24,552 nucleotides of DNA from CAYLYP01 sp964387795 (GTDB lineage Bacteria; Bacteroidota; Bacteroidia; Bacteroidales; UBA7960). How positions within the stretch are numbered: position 1 is the first letter of the stretch; each line of letters starts with the position of its first letter. Below the pieces are notes generated by a model that worked only from the letters and a program-made list of their open reading frames with translations, was not told the DNA's origin and did not search any database. The position numbers were made by a program, and so were the translations under genes. The DNA lies in contig CAYLYP010000046.1 in assembly GCA_964387795.1 (NCBI GenBank), positions 1 through 24,552 on the forward strand. Direction: 5' to 3'. Shown here piece after piece: positions 1 through 7,099 of the stretch.

Positions 1-55
1 AATCGTTGAGAGATTTAAAAAAAGAAACAATATGATAGAACTTAAATGTGATTAA
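1..55 (+). CDS. GLPGLI-family protein, C-terminal fragment cut by the window edge
   Basis: Read in the frame starting at base 2, the first bases give IVERFKKRNNMIELKCD followed by TAA at 53-55. This is clearly the same C-terminus as the two complete GLPGLI genes downstream, which end RKNNPIELKCD. It is therefore the last 17 codons of a third tandem paralogue whose body lies outside the window. The GLPGLI motif itself cannot be seen, so the assignment rests on the shared tail and on position. The 267 bases between this stop and the next gene hold no other gene that I can support. Confidence 0.8.
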   Translation, partial: IVERFKKRNNMIELKCD

Positions 56-322
56 AGTGTTTTCAAAAAACCATGTTTCTGATGTCGAATTGGGTTTTTA
101 ATAGAAAAAAGTATTTGAAAAATCAAATATTTTTCTTTTGTTTGCTAAAAATAGGATTAATGATTTTAGCTGGGTTCAAAGAATAGAATGACTCTTAATT
201 TTATATTGAAAGAAGATTAATATGGATTTGGGTTTAAACATGATTTTTAATGCACTAAATGAGAGATGTTTTCATTTTGTGCCTTCTTTATAAAGAAAGT
301 TTTTTCAAAAATATAAATCAAT

Positions 323-1144
323 ATGAAAACTAAGCTCCTGCTGATTGCATTCCTGCTCCAAAGCCCCCTGGTTTTTTGCCAGACCACTTTAGAGATGGCA
401 CAAATAAAATGCGCGTACCAGCTCACATTTCAACCTGATTCAACAAACAAAAACTCAGTTTTACAAGAAGAGATGTTATTGATTATAGGCCAAACACACA
501 GCTTATTTATACCTTTTAATAACTTCTACAACGACTCGGTAAGCAAATCTCATTCACATTTGTTTAAAATAGACCCTGCATTGTATTTAGAGCAATCAGG
601 AATTAATCAAAAACCCGGCTCTTTTTTCAGGTATTATATATATAAAAATCACCAAAAAAAAGAAATAAACTATATGCACTCTATGATGGACAACTATGAA
701 TACTATGAGCCATTTTCACAATTGAAATGGATTTTATTGCCAGATAAAGAGGAGATGCTTGGCCATATATGCCAAAAGGCAAAGTTGTTTTATGGAGGAA
801 GGGAGTGGGAGGCATGGTTTGACCCTGAAATCCCGATAAAAGACGGGCCTTATACATTCTGTGGGCTGCCAGGGCTTATTGTAAAGATACAGGACACAAA
901 AAAGTATTTTGTTTTTGAATTAAATTCAATCACTAAAGCACCATCGCATTATAGTATTTACAGACGAGATTTAACCACAATTACACTAAGTAAATGTGAT
1001 TTTTTTGAAGCCCTGAAAAAATACAAAGAAAGCATCCCTGCAATGGTATTGGCCAATACAATAGACCCGGACCCTGAGCTCATCAAAGAGGTAGAAGCAA
1101 GACAAAAAAGAAAAAACAATCCGATAGAATTGAAATGTGATTAA
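323..1144 (+). CDS. GLPGLI family secreted protein
   Basis: A 273-residue exported protein of the GLPGLI family, typical of Bacteroidota and without an established biochemical role. Residues 1-20 form a signal peptide (MKTKLLL..., hydrophobic core, cleavage probably near C19/Q20; the residues before C19 do not make a good lipobox). The defining motif GLPGLI is at 181-186, after YGGREWEAWF (157-166) and IPIKDGPY (170-177), and is followed by a beta-rich stretch ending FVFEL. Cysteines C150, C225 and C272 have counterparts in the paralogue at 1648. The last nine residues, NNPIELKCD, are identical to that paralogue. Neighbours are another GLPGLI gene on each side, a Cys-rich secreted peptide and an outer-membrane barrel protein. 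Family membership is confident; function is unknown. Confidence 0.9.
   Translation: MKTKLLLIAFLLQSPLVFCQTTLEMAQIKCAYQLTFQPDSTNKNSVLQEEMLLIIGQTHSLFIPFNNFYNDSVSKSHSHLFKIDPALYLEQSGINQKPGSFFRYYIYKNHQKKEINYMHSMMDNYEYYEPFSQLKWILLPDKEEMLGHICQKAKLFYGGREWEAWFDPEIPIKDGPYTFCGLPGLIVKIQDTKKYFVFELNSITKAPSHYSIYRRDLTTITLSKCDFFEALKKYKESIPAMVLANTIDPDPELIKEVEARQKRKNNPIELKCD
1115..1140 (+). repeat. 26-bp exact repeat, copy 1 (3' end of GLPGLI gene)
   Basis: These 26 bases, coding for NNPIELKC and the first bases of the next codon, are identical to 2434-2459 at the end of the second complete GLPGLI gene. The rest of the two genes is clearly diverged at DNA level. A third, slightly altered copy ends at base 55. 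This suggests either strong constraint on the C-terminal tail or local gene conversion. Confidence 0.85.
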
Positions 1145-1185
1145 TCGTTGTTTTATATAAAATTCATGTGGTTTTTTCTAATTCT

Positions 1186-1218
1186 TATTGAGAATAATGA
1201 ATAAAATGAATACATTTG
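1186..1218 (+). promoter_or_regulatory. possible Bacteroidota-type promoter for the Cys-rich peptide
   Basis: TATTG at 1186-1190, a 20-base spacer, then TACATTTG at 1211-1218, which matches the TAnnTTTG -7 box. It would give a leader of about 145 bases before the ATG at 1371. A small palindrome (ATTTACA at 1237-1243 with TGTAAAT at 1250-1256) lies in that leader and could be an operator, but this is weak. The AT-rich background makes chance matches likely. Confidence 0.35.
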
Positions 1219-1370
1219 AGGCTATTATGGGAGATAATTTACATGTAATTGTAAATATTTCCATGGTTTGTATTTTTTATTTGGTTTTTTACTTGCATTT
1301 GTCGTTTTTTTTTTTTGATTTGTCGTGTTATTAATAACAATCAATTTTTTTAACAAAAAAATCTAATAAC

Positions 1371-1601
1371 ATGAAGAAATTATTATTTACTGCTGCAATC
1401 CTTTTTGGCTTGCAATTAGGATTTTCGGATGCGCCTAAAGCTGCACCTGATGTTACACCTGGAGGGAATGGAGATTGTTTGCCACCTTACACAGAACTTT
1501 ATTGTGATCATTTATGTGCAATAACTGGATGCACAGAGGCAGAACAAATTGAGGAATCTAACACCTGGTGCGATATTTATTGCTCCGAGTGGTTAAATTA
1601 A
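1371..1601 (+). CDS. small secreted six-cysteine peptide, unknown family
   Basis: A 76-residue product that I do not recognise. It starts with a short exported leader (MKKLL, hydrophobic to about G17), then a Pro/Ala/Gly-rich linker containing PGGNGD (30-35), then a compact acidic region with six cysteines at 36, 45, 49, 54, 67 and 71. The spacing is C-x8-C-x3-C-x4-C-x12-C-x3-C, so two CxxxC pairs and enough cysteines for three disulfides after export. It sits between two GLPGLI genes and upstream of an outer-membrane barrel gene, and is followed at once by a strong hairpin that could raise its level relative to downstream genes. It resembles in general design the short exported peptides of Bacteroidota (for example the NVEALA type) but lacks that motif. 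It could be a signal, bacteriocin-like or metal-binding peptide; the sequence does not decide. Confidence 0.7.
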   Translation: MKKLLFTAAILFGLQLGFSDAPKAAPDVTPGGNGDCLPPYTELYCDHLCAITGCTEAEQIEESNTWCDIYCSEWLN

Positions 1602-1609
1602 TAATCAAG

Positions 1610-1631
1610 AAAGGGGCTTAATGCCCCTTTT
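1610..1631 (+). terminator. hairpin after the Cys-rich peptide, terminator or attenuator
   Basis: AAAGGGGC (1610-1617), loop TTAAT, GCCCCTTT (1623-1630), then T and an AT-rich tract. It lies 8 bases after the peptide stop and 17 bases before the next GLPGLI start. A partial terminator at this spot would give high peptide expression with lower readthrough into the downstream GLPGLI and barrel genes; it may also protect the 3' end of the short transcript. Confidence 0.7.
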
Positions 1632-1647
1632 ATAAAAAAACAAAACC

Positions 1648-2463
1648 ATGAAATTCCTTTTAATTATACCAAGTCTATTTTTACTGTGTTATAGTCTTAT
1701 AAATAAAGTAGATGAAGAAAAAATCTATTTTGAAGTCAGGTATGAGCTAAAATACCAGCCTGACTCAACTGACAATAAGACAATTAAAACTGAAGATATG
1801 TTGCTTTTTATCGGAAAAGAAAAAAGCATGTTTTTAAGCTATATTAAATATTATGGTGATTCAGTCTTTAAGTCATACGAAGGTTTGGAACCAAGGATCA
1901 GGAACAAAAAGACAATTGAAAACCGAAAAGGATCTACTGCATTTAAATTTTATATCTATAAAGATTACAATCAGAAGATGATTAACAATTATCATCTGAT
2001 TTTTAGTGAGATGTATAATTTTGATGAGAATATCCAGGATTTCAAATGGGAAATATTTAATGAGTTTGAGGATTATCATGGATATAACTGCCAGAAGGCC
2101 AGCACTTATTATGGAGGCAGGAAATGGGAGGTTTGGTTTACAAAGGATATTCCAATCAGTGATGGGCCTTATAAGTTTTCGGGGCTTCCCGGCCTTATAT
2201 TAAAAGCAAGGGACAGCAGGAACCACTATGTATTTGAACTGGTGCATGTAAAAAATGCCGAAGACTATAAGACCATTTACCTTAATGATTTTAGATTTCT
2301 TTATGTGAACAGGTGCCAATATCTACAAGCACTTAAGCACCATCAGGATAATCTGGCAGCAACCATTACTGCAGGGACTGTAAACGCCGATCCGCAAAAG
2401 ATCCAGGAAATTGTTGAAAGGGAAAAGAGAAAGAACAATCCGATAGAATTGAAATGTGACTAA
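1648..2463 (+). CDS. GLPGLI family secreted protein (paralogue)
   Basis: A 271-residue paralogue of the gene at 323, alignable over its whole length. The N-terminus (residues 1-19) is a hydrophobic export signal. GLPGLI is at 179-184, after YGGRKWEVWF (155-164) and IPISDGPY (168-175), followed by ILKARDSRNHYVFEL. Cysteines C148, C223 and C270 match those of the paralogue, and the tail NNPIELKCD is identical. It starts 17 bases after the hairpin that follows the Cys-rich peptide, and its stop is only 24 bases from the barrel gene, so it is probably co-transcribed with that gene. The function is unknown; repeated tandem copies suggest dosage or diversification on related ligands. Confidence 0.9.
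   Translation: MKFLLIIPSLFLLCYSLINKVDEEKIYFEVRYELKYQPDSTDNKTIKTEDMLLFIGKEKSMFLSYIKYYGDSVFKSYEGLEPRIRNKKTIENRKGSTAFKFYIYKDYNQKMINNYHLIFSEMYNFDENIQDFKWEIFNEFEDYHGYNCQKASTYYGGRKWEVWFTKDIPISDGPYKFSGLPGLILKARDSRNHYVFELVHVKNAEDYKTIYLNDFRFLYVNRCQYLQALKHHQDNLAATITAGTVNADPQKIQEIVEREKRKNNPIELKCD
2434..2459 (+). repeat. 26-bp exact repeat, copy 2 (3' end of GLPGLI gene)
   Basis: This is identical over 26 bases to 1115-1140, in the same frame, and encodes the shared C-terminal NNPIELKC. Confidence 0.85.
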
Positions 2464-2487
2464 CATCATGAATTTATCCAATCCCCG

Positions 2488-5145
2488 ATGACAAGAACAT
2501 CCGAGAGCATATTCAACTTTTTAATATTAGCATTGCTGTTTTTGCTTCCATCCTCTTTTGTATCAGGCCAGATAACCATAAAAGGAAGGGTAAGCGAACC
2601 GGGGAACAAAGCTGTTGCCAATATAAGTGTAATGGTTTTTCCACTGGGTAAAAACTATATTGTAGCTTTTACCTCAACGGATGATAAAGGTTTTTATTCA
2701 ATGGAGTTTGTTGCCCCGGGAGATTCGCTTGAGGTAGAGTTTAGCTCCATGAACCATGAGCGAAAAAGGATCAGGCTGTCCTCAAAGAGCAGGGAGCTAA
2801 ACATGGAGTTAAAGCCCCAGGTGATGGAACTAAAAGAAGTTATTGTTAGGACCACTCCTGCAAAACGTTATGGAGATACAATTTCCTATGTGGTGGGTGC
2901 CTTTGCTTCAGAGCAGGACAGATCAATAGCAGATGTATTGAAAAAGATGCCCGGGGTAGAGGTTACTTCAGATGGGAGTATTTTATATCAGGGCGACCAG
3001 ATTAATAAGTTTTATGTGGAAGATCTGGACCTTATGGGCGACCGCTATTCTGTTGTGAGCAAAAACCTTCCCCATAAGTCAGTGGCATCAGTTCAGATCA
3101 TGGAAAACCATCAGCCAATAAAACTACTGGAGGATAAGGGCATCTCCCAAAAGGCAGCAATGAACATTAAGCTTAAAAACAGCGTTGCCCATACAGGTAC
3201 TGCCCAGATAGCAGCAGGGGCTACCCCTGCCCTTTGGGACATCAACATCAGCCCGATGCTGTTTACTAAAAACTATCAAATTGTAGGTTCTTACCAGGCT
3301 AACAATATGGGCAGGGATGTTTCGGAGGCCTTTACCCCGCTGACATCTGATTATCGTACCCGCCTAAGCGAAAGCATGAACTACAGGCCAACTCTTTTAA
3401 GCGAGAAATCTTTTTCCCCTCCCGATTTTAATAAGAACCGTTACCTGTTCAACAATGCCCATCTGCTAAACTTAAACAACCTCATCAAATTAAAGAATGA
3501 AACCCAGCTTAGGGCAAATGTATTCTACCTGAACGATTTTCAAAGCCGGGATGCAGGAGTTAGCCAAACCTATTATCTGCCAGGGGACACAATTGAAGTT
3601 TCTGATTTTATAAGCAACCGCATGAACCAAAATGCACTGCTTGCTGATTTTACCTTTACACGCAATATAAAAAACCAGTTCCTGGAGAACCGCATTGACT
3701 TATCTTCTTATTGGGAAGAAACAAAAGGCCTGATTCAAAACGATTCAATATATAGAAAGCAAGGACTTAAAAACAACTGGCACAACATTGCAAACCAGTT
3801 CAGGATTATCATCCCGATAGGGAAAACACTTGCCAACCTTACTTCCTACATCAATTACGGAGAACTGCCCCAATCGTTAAGCCTTACCCCATCAGTGTTC
3901 GGGGATATTATCTCCCCTGATTATCCGATTACAACAAGCAAGCAGGATGCGCTTGTGCAAAGGTTTAACTCACATCACTTCTCCAGCCTAACAATGGGTT
4001 ATAGGAAATGGAAAGCATCTCCTGTCATTGGGTTCAAACAACAAAGCTATCGACTTGGTTCTATCTTATCTTCAGGAAATGAAAGCTCTGAAAACAATAC
4101 AGGCAATGCCTTTTCAAACGATTATAAAGGAACCATGTTCAAGTCGTACATCAATACAAGTATCGTTTATGACAACCAACCCCTTAGGATGTTTTTTGAT
4201 TTCCCAATAAGCCTTGTTAATTACAGGGTGTCGGATGAGATACATCAAAAATCAGAAAAGCTTGATAAGATAGTTTTTGAGCCCAGGTTATCTATATCCT
4301 ATGAAATAACGGGCAGGTTAAAGATAAGCAGTGGTTATAGTAAATCCCAAAGCTTTGGTGAGCTAGATGATATCCATTATGGCTATCTGCTAATGAACCC
4401 CCAGTTGCTCCAGATCCATGATGCCAGGATATCCCGGTCAAAGCGGCAGAATTTTACAGGCTATCTGAATTTTAAAGACCCGGTTAATGCCTTTAATTCA
4501 ACATTTTCGTATATGTACAGCACTATGGAAAATAACCAGTTGCTCAATACAAATGTTAATCCTGATGGTTCATATATCATTGAATCCATAGAACTGCCCA
4601 ATACTTCTTATCAACATACAATAAGTAGTTTATTAAGCCTCTATATCAGCCCCATTAAAACCACCATTACAACCAAAGGTGCTCTATCTGTCTCCGACAG
4701 GCAATATTACCTTGATAACCAGTTGTACGGATCAAGGACACAGACACTTTTCATTAGTCCCAAAGCCTTTATTAATGCATCCAAATGGTTCAATATCGAA
4801 TATGAGATGTCGGGCAACTGGTACCAAATAAAAAGAGAAGGTGTTGATATCAGCAAACTGAACAACACAAAGCATTACCTGAAATTAAATGTCTTCCCGT
4901 TAAAAAAACACTATCTGGGGATCAATACAGAGTATTATCTGAACGATAACATTGAAAACTACTTTGTGGATTTAAAATACAGATATTCGCTCAGCAAGCG
5001 CAAATTAGACTTTGAGCTTAACTGGTATAATGTTTTCAATAACAAATCCTATGATGTGGTTTATGCGGGAGCCTATTATTTGTCCCATACCACTTATCAG
5101 TTAAGGCCATCCCAGTTATCACTCTCTGTAAAGTTTAGTTATTGA
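2488..5145 (+). CDS. outer-membrane beta-barrel protein with carboxypeptidase-regulatory-like and plug-like domains
   Basis: An 885-residue outer-membrane protein. Residues 1-27 are a signal peptide (cleavage near SG/Q28). Residues about 28-110 form a carboxypeptidase-regulatory-like (transthyretin-like) domain with ITIKGRV and DDKGFYSMEF. Residues about 120-235 resemble a TonB-receptor plug (IADVLKKMPGVEV, VASVQIMENHQPIK). The rest is a large beta-barrel with alternating aromatic strands, ending SLSVKFSY with a C-terminal aromatic residue as expected for barrel insertion. I see no clear TonB box. It begins 24 bases after the GLPGLI stop, so the two are likely one operon. Barrel proteins of this type are commonly found beside GLPGLI genes; a role in uptake or export of an unknown ligand, perhaps the neighbouring peptide, is inference. 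Confidence 0.85.
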   Translation: MTRTSESIFNFLILALLFLLPSSFVSGQITIKGRVSEPGNKAVANISVMVFPLGKNYIVAFTSTDDKGFYSMEFVAPGDSLEVEFSSMNHERKRIRLSSKSRELNMELKPQVMELKEVIVRTTPAKRYGDTISYVVGAFASEQDRSIADVLKKMPGVEVTSDGSILYQGDQINKFYVEDLDLMGDRYSVVSKNLPHKSVASVQIMENHQPIKLLEDKGISQKAAMNIKLKNSVAHTGTAQIAAGATPALWDINISPMLFTKNYQIVGSYQANNMGRDVSEAFTPLTSDYRTRLSESMNYRPTLLSEKSFSPPDFNKNRYLFNNAHLLNLNNLIKLKNETQLRANVFYLNDFQSRDAGVSQTYYLPGDTIEVSDFISNRMNQNALLADFTFTRNIKNQFLENRIDLSSYWEETKGLIQNDSIYRKQGLKNNWHNIANQFRIIIPIGKTLANLTSYINYGELPQSLSLTPSVFGDIISPDYPITTSKQDALVQRFNSHHFSSLTMGYRKWKASPVIGFKQQSYRLGSILSSGNESSENNTGNAFSNDYKGTMFKSYINTSIVYDNQPLRMFFDFPISLVNYRVSDEIHQKSEKLDKIVFEPRLSISYEITGRLKISSGYSKSQSFGELDDIHYGYLLMNPQLLQIHDARISRSKRQNFTGYLNFKDPVNAFNSTFSYMYSTMENNQLLNTNVNPDGSYIIESIELPNTSYQHTISSLLSLYISPIKTTITTKGALSVSDRQYYLDNQLYGSRTQTLFISPKAFINASKWFNIEYEMSGNWYQIKREGVDISKLNNTKHYLKLNVFPLKKHYLGINTEYYLNDNIENYFVDLKYRYSLSKRKLDFELNWYNVFNNKSYDVVYAGAYYLSHTTYQLRPSQLSLSVKFSY

Positions 5146-5260
5146 TTTGTTATTTGCTTAAAACTAAACATATCCCTAACAATCCTTAGCAACCCCTATC
5201 CTGCACTCCAACAATTATTATATCAGGCGGCTCTATAAAAGCCAGTCCTGATTTATTTTG

Positions 5261-5268
5261 TATATTTG
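5261..5268 (+). promoter_or_regulatory. -7 box (TATATTTG) of the C69 peptidase gene
   Basis: TATATTTG fits TAnnTTTG and lies 39 bases before the ATG at 5308. No convincing -33 TTTG is seen at the usual distance. Confidence 0.5.
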
Positions 5269-5307
5269 TCGGGAAACAAACAAACAGAAACGTAACATAT
5301 TGATAAT

Positions 5308-7047
5308 ATGAGAAAAGTCTTTTTTTTAGCATTTTTGGTTTCGATAATACCTTTTCAACTTTCAAATGCCTGCACCAATTACCTTGTAACACGGGGGGCA
5401 TCGGCAGATGGTTCAGTGATGATCACTTACGCAGCCGATTCACATATCCGGTATGGTGAATTGTATTTCAGACAGGGTGGTAAACATGCCCCGGGCAGCA
5501 TGGTAAAAATTTATGACAGGGGAACCCACAAATATCTTGGTGAAATCCCTCAGGTGGCTGAGACCTATACCGTGATTGGTTTTATGAACGAACACCAGGT
5601 AGCCATCGGCGAAACTACCTTTGACGGGATATCAAAATTGCATGACACTACTGGTATTCTGGATTATGGCAGCCTGATGTTCCTTGCAATGGAGCGGTCA
5701 AAGACTGCCCGTGAGGCCATTGCTGTTATTGCACAATTGGTTGAAGAATATGGCTATTATAGTTCCGGTGAGTCATTCTCCATTGCAGATAAGAATGAAG
5801 CCTGGATCATGGAGATTATTGGCAAGGGCACTAATATGCAATATGATCGTAAAAACAAAAGCTGGTATAATGCAAATAAAGGGGCTGTATGGGTTGCAAT
5901 CCGCATCCCTGATGGATATGTATCAGCTCATGCCAATCAGGCACGTATAACCAACTTCCCCCTTGAGAATGGCGTTAGCTCCATCAGCAGCCTGAATTTA
6001 GATAAGATACACCAGCCTTCAGTAGAGGTTGTTTATGCATACGATGTGATAAAAGTTGCCCGTGAGAATGGATTATTCAAGGGGGACGATAAGTCATTCA
6101 GCTTCTCAGATGTGTATAACCCAATTAGCTTTGATGGTGCCCGTTTTTGTGAGTCAAGGGTCTGGTGTATGTTCAGGGAGGTAGCGGATGGCATGGATGC
6201 TTATCTGGATTATGCATTAGGGAAAAACCTTAAAAACAGGATGCCCCTTTATGTAAAAGCAAACCGTAAGCTTACTCCTTCAGACCTTATGGGTTTCAAA
6301 CGTAATCATTTTAATGGAACAGATTATGATATGGCAGTTGATGCAGGCGCAGGCCCTTATTCTTTGCCTTATCGCTGGCGCCCTTTGACCTGGAGCGTTG
6401 ACAGTGTTAAATATTTCCATGAGAGAACAACAGTTACCCAACAAACTGCCTTTTCGTATGTAGCTCATTTGCGCTCCTGGCTGCCCAATCATATTGGTGG
6501 AATCTTTTGGTTTGGGGTTGATGATGCAGGCTCAACAGTTTACGTCCCAATGTATGCAGGCCTCACTCAGGCACCATATCCCTACGCCGAAGGCAATGGC
6601 TCAATTATTGAATACTCGCCTGATGCCGCATTCTGGACTTTCAATAAGGTAGCAAACTTTGCGTATCTTCGATATGACCTGATGATACAGGATATCCGTA
6701 TTGTCCAGTCAGAACTGGAAAAGATGTTTGCTGATTATGTCCCGGTAATAGATAAGGCCGCCCTTGAGCTTTATGAGACCAATCCTGAGCTTTCCCGTCG
6801 CTTTGTATCAGATTTCTCAACACGTATGGCAGATTACACAGTTGATCGCTGGGAAGCTTTATATCAATTCCTGATGGTGAAATACATCGATGGCAATGTA
6901 AAAAAATCAGAGAATGGGAAATTGTTAACAAACAAATATGGCCGATATCCCATAGTTACATTTCCAGGCTATCCCGAATGGTGGCTCCGCATGATTGTTG
7001 AGAGCAGCGGAGATAAATTCAGGCTTCCTGATACGGATTCGCATTAA
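5308..7047 (+). CDS. C69 family dipeptidase (Ntn hydrolase), exported
   Basis: A 579-residue peptidase of family C69. The N-terminus is a signal peptide (residues 1-21, FFLAFLVSIIPFQLSNA), directly followed by C22 in ACTNYLVTRGASADGS. In this family the cysteine becomes the N-terminal nucleophile after removal of the leader, so here signal cleavage itself could expose the catalytic residue. Other family-like stretches are the long HANQARI region (about 209-215) and SFSFSDVYNP (264-273). The length is slightly above the usual 480-560. It most likely hydrolyses short peptides in the periplasm or at the cell surface. It is a single gene with its own promoter and a strong terminator. The substrate cannot be read from the sequence. 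Confidence 0.9.
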   Translation: MRKVFFLAFLVSIIPFQLSNACTNYLVTRGASADGSVMITYAADSHIRYGELYFRQGGKHAPGSMVKIYDRGTHKYLGEIPQVAETYTVIGFMNEHQVAIGETTFDGISKLHDTTGILDYGSLMFLAMERSKTAREAIAVIAQLVEEYGYYSSGESFSIADKNEAWIMEIIGKGTNMQYDRKNKSWYNANKGAVWVAIRIPDGYVSAHANQARITNFPLENGVSSISSLNLDKIHQPSVEVVYAYDVIKVARENGLFKGDDKSFSFSDVYNPISFDGARFCESRVWCMFREVADGMDAYLDYALGKNLKNRMPLYVKANRKLTPSDLMGFKRNHFNGTDYDMAVDAGAGPYSLPYRWRPLTWSVDSVKYFHERTTVTQQTAFSYVAHLRSWLPNHIGGIFWFGVDDAGSTVYVPMYAGLTQAPYPYAEGNGSIIEYSPDAAFWTFNKVANFAYLRYDLMIQDIRIVQSELEKMFADYVPVIDKAALELYETNPELSRRFVSDFSTRMADYTVDRWEALYQFLMVKYIDGNVKKSENGKLLTNKYGRYPIVTFPGYPEWWLRMIVESSGDKFRLPDTDSH

Positions 7048-7050
7048 TGC

Positions 7051-7086
7051 AAAAGGGGCGGTTGAACCATCAACCGCCCCTTTTTT
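7051..7086. terminator. bidirectional Rho-independent terminator
   Basis: AAAAGGGGCGGTTGA (7051-7065), loop ACCA, then the perfect 15-base complement 7070-7084, running into T's on the plus strand and, read from the other side, flanked by A-rich sequence. It lies between two convergent stop codons (7047 plus, 7100 minus) and can serve both genes. Confidence 0.9.
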
Positions 7087-7099
7087 ATATTTTATAAAA

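Noticed and set aside
2468..2491. Seven-residue leader frame whose stop overlaps the barrel gene start (ATGA)
   Set aside because: It could couple translation, but so short a frame is expected by chance and has no other support.
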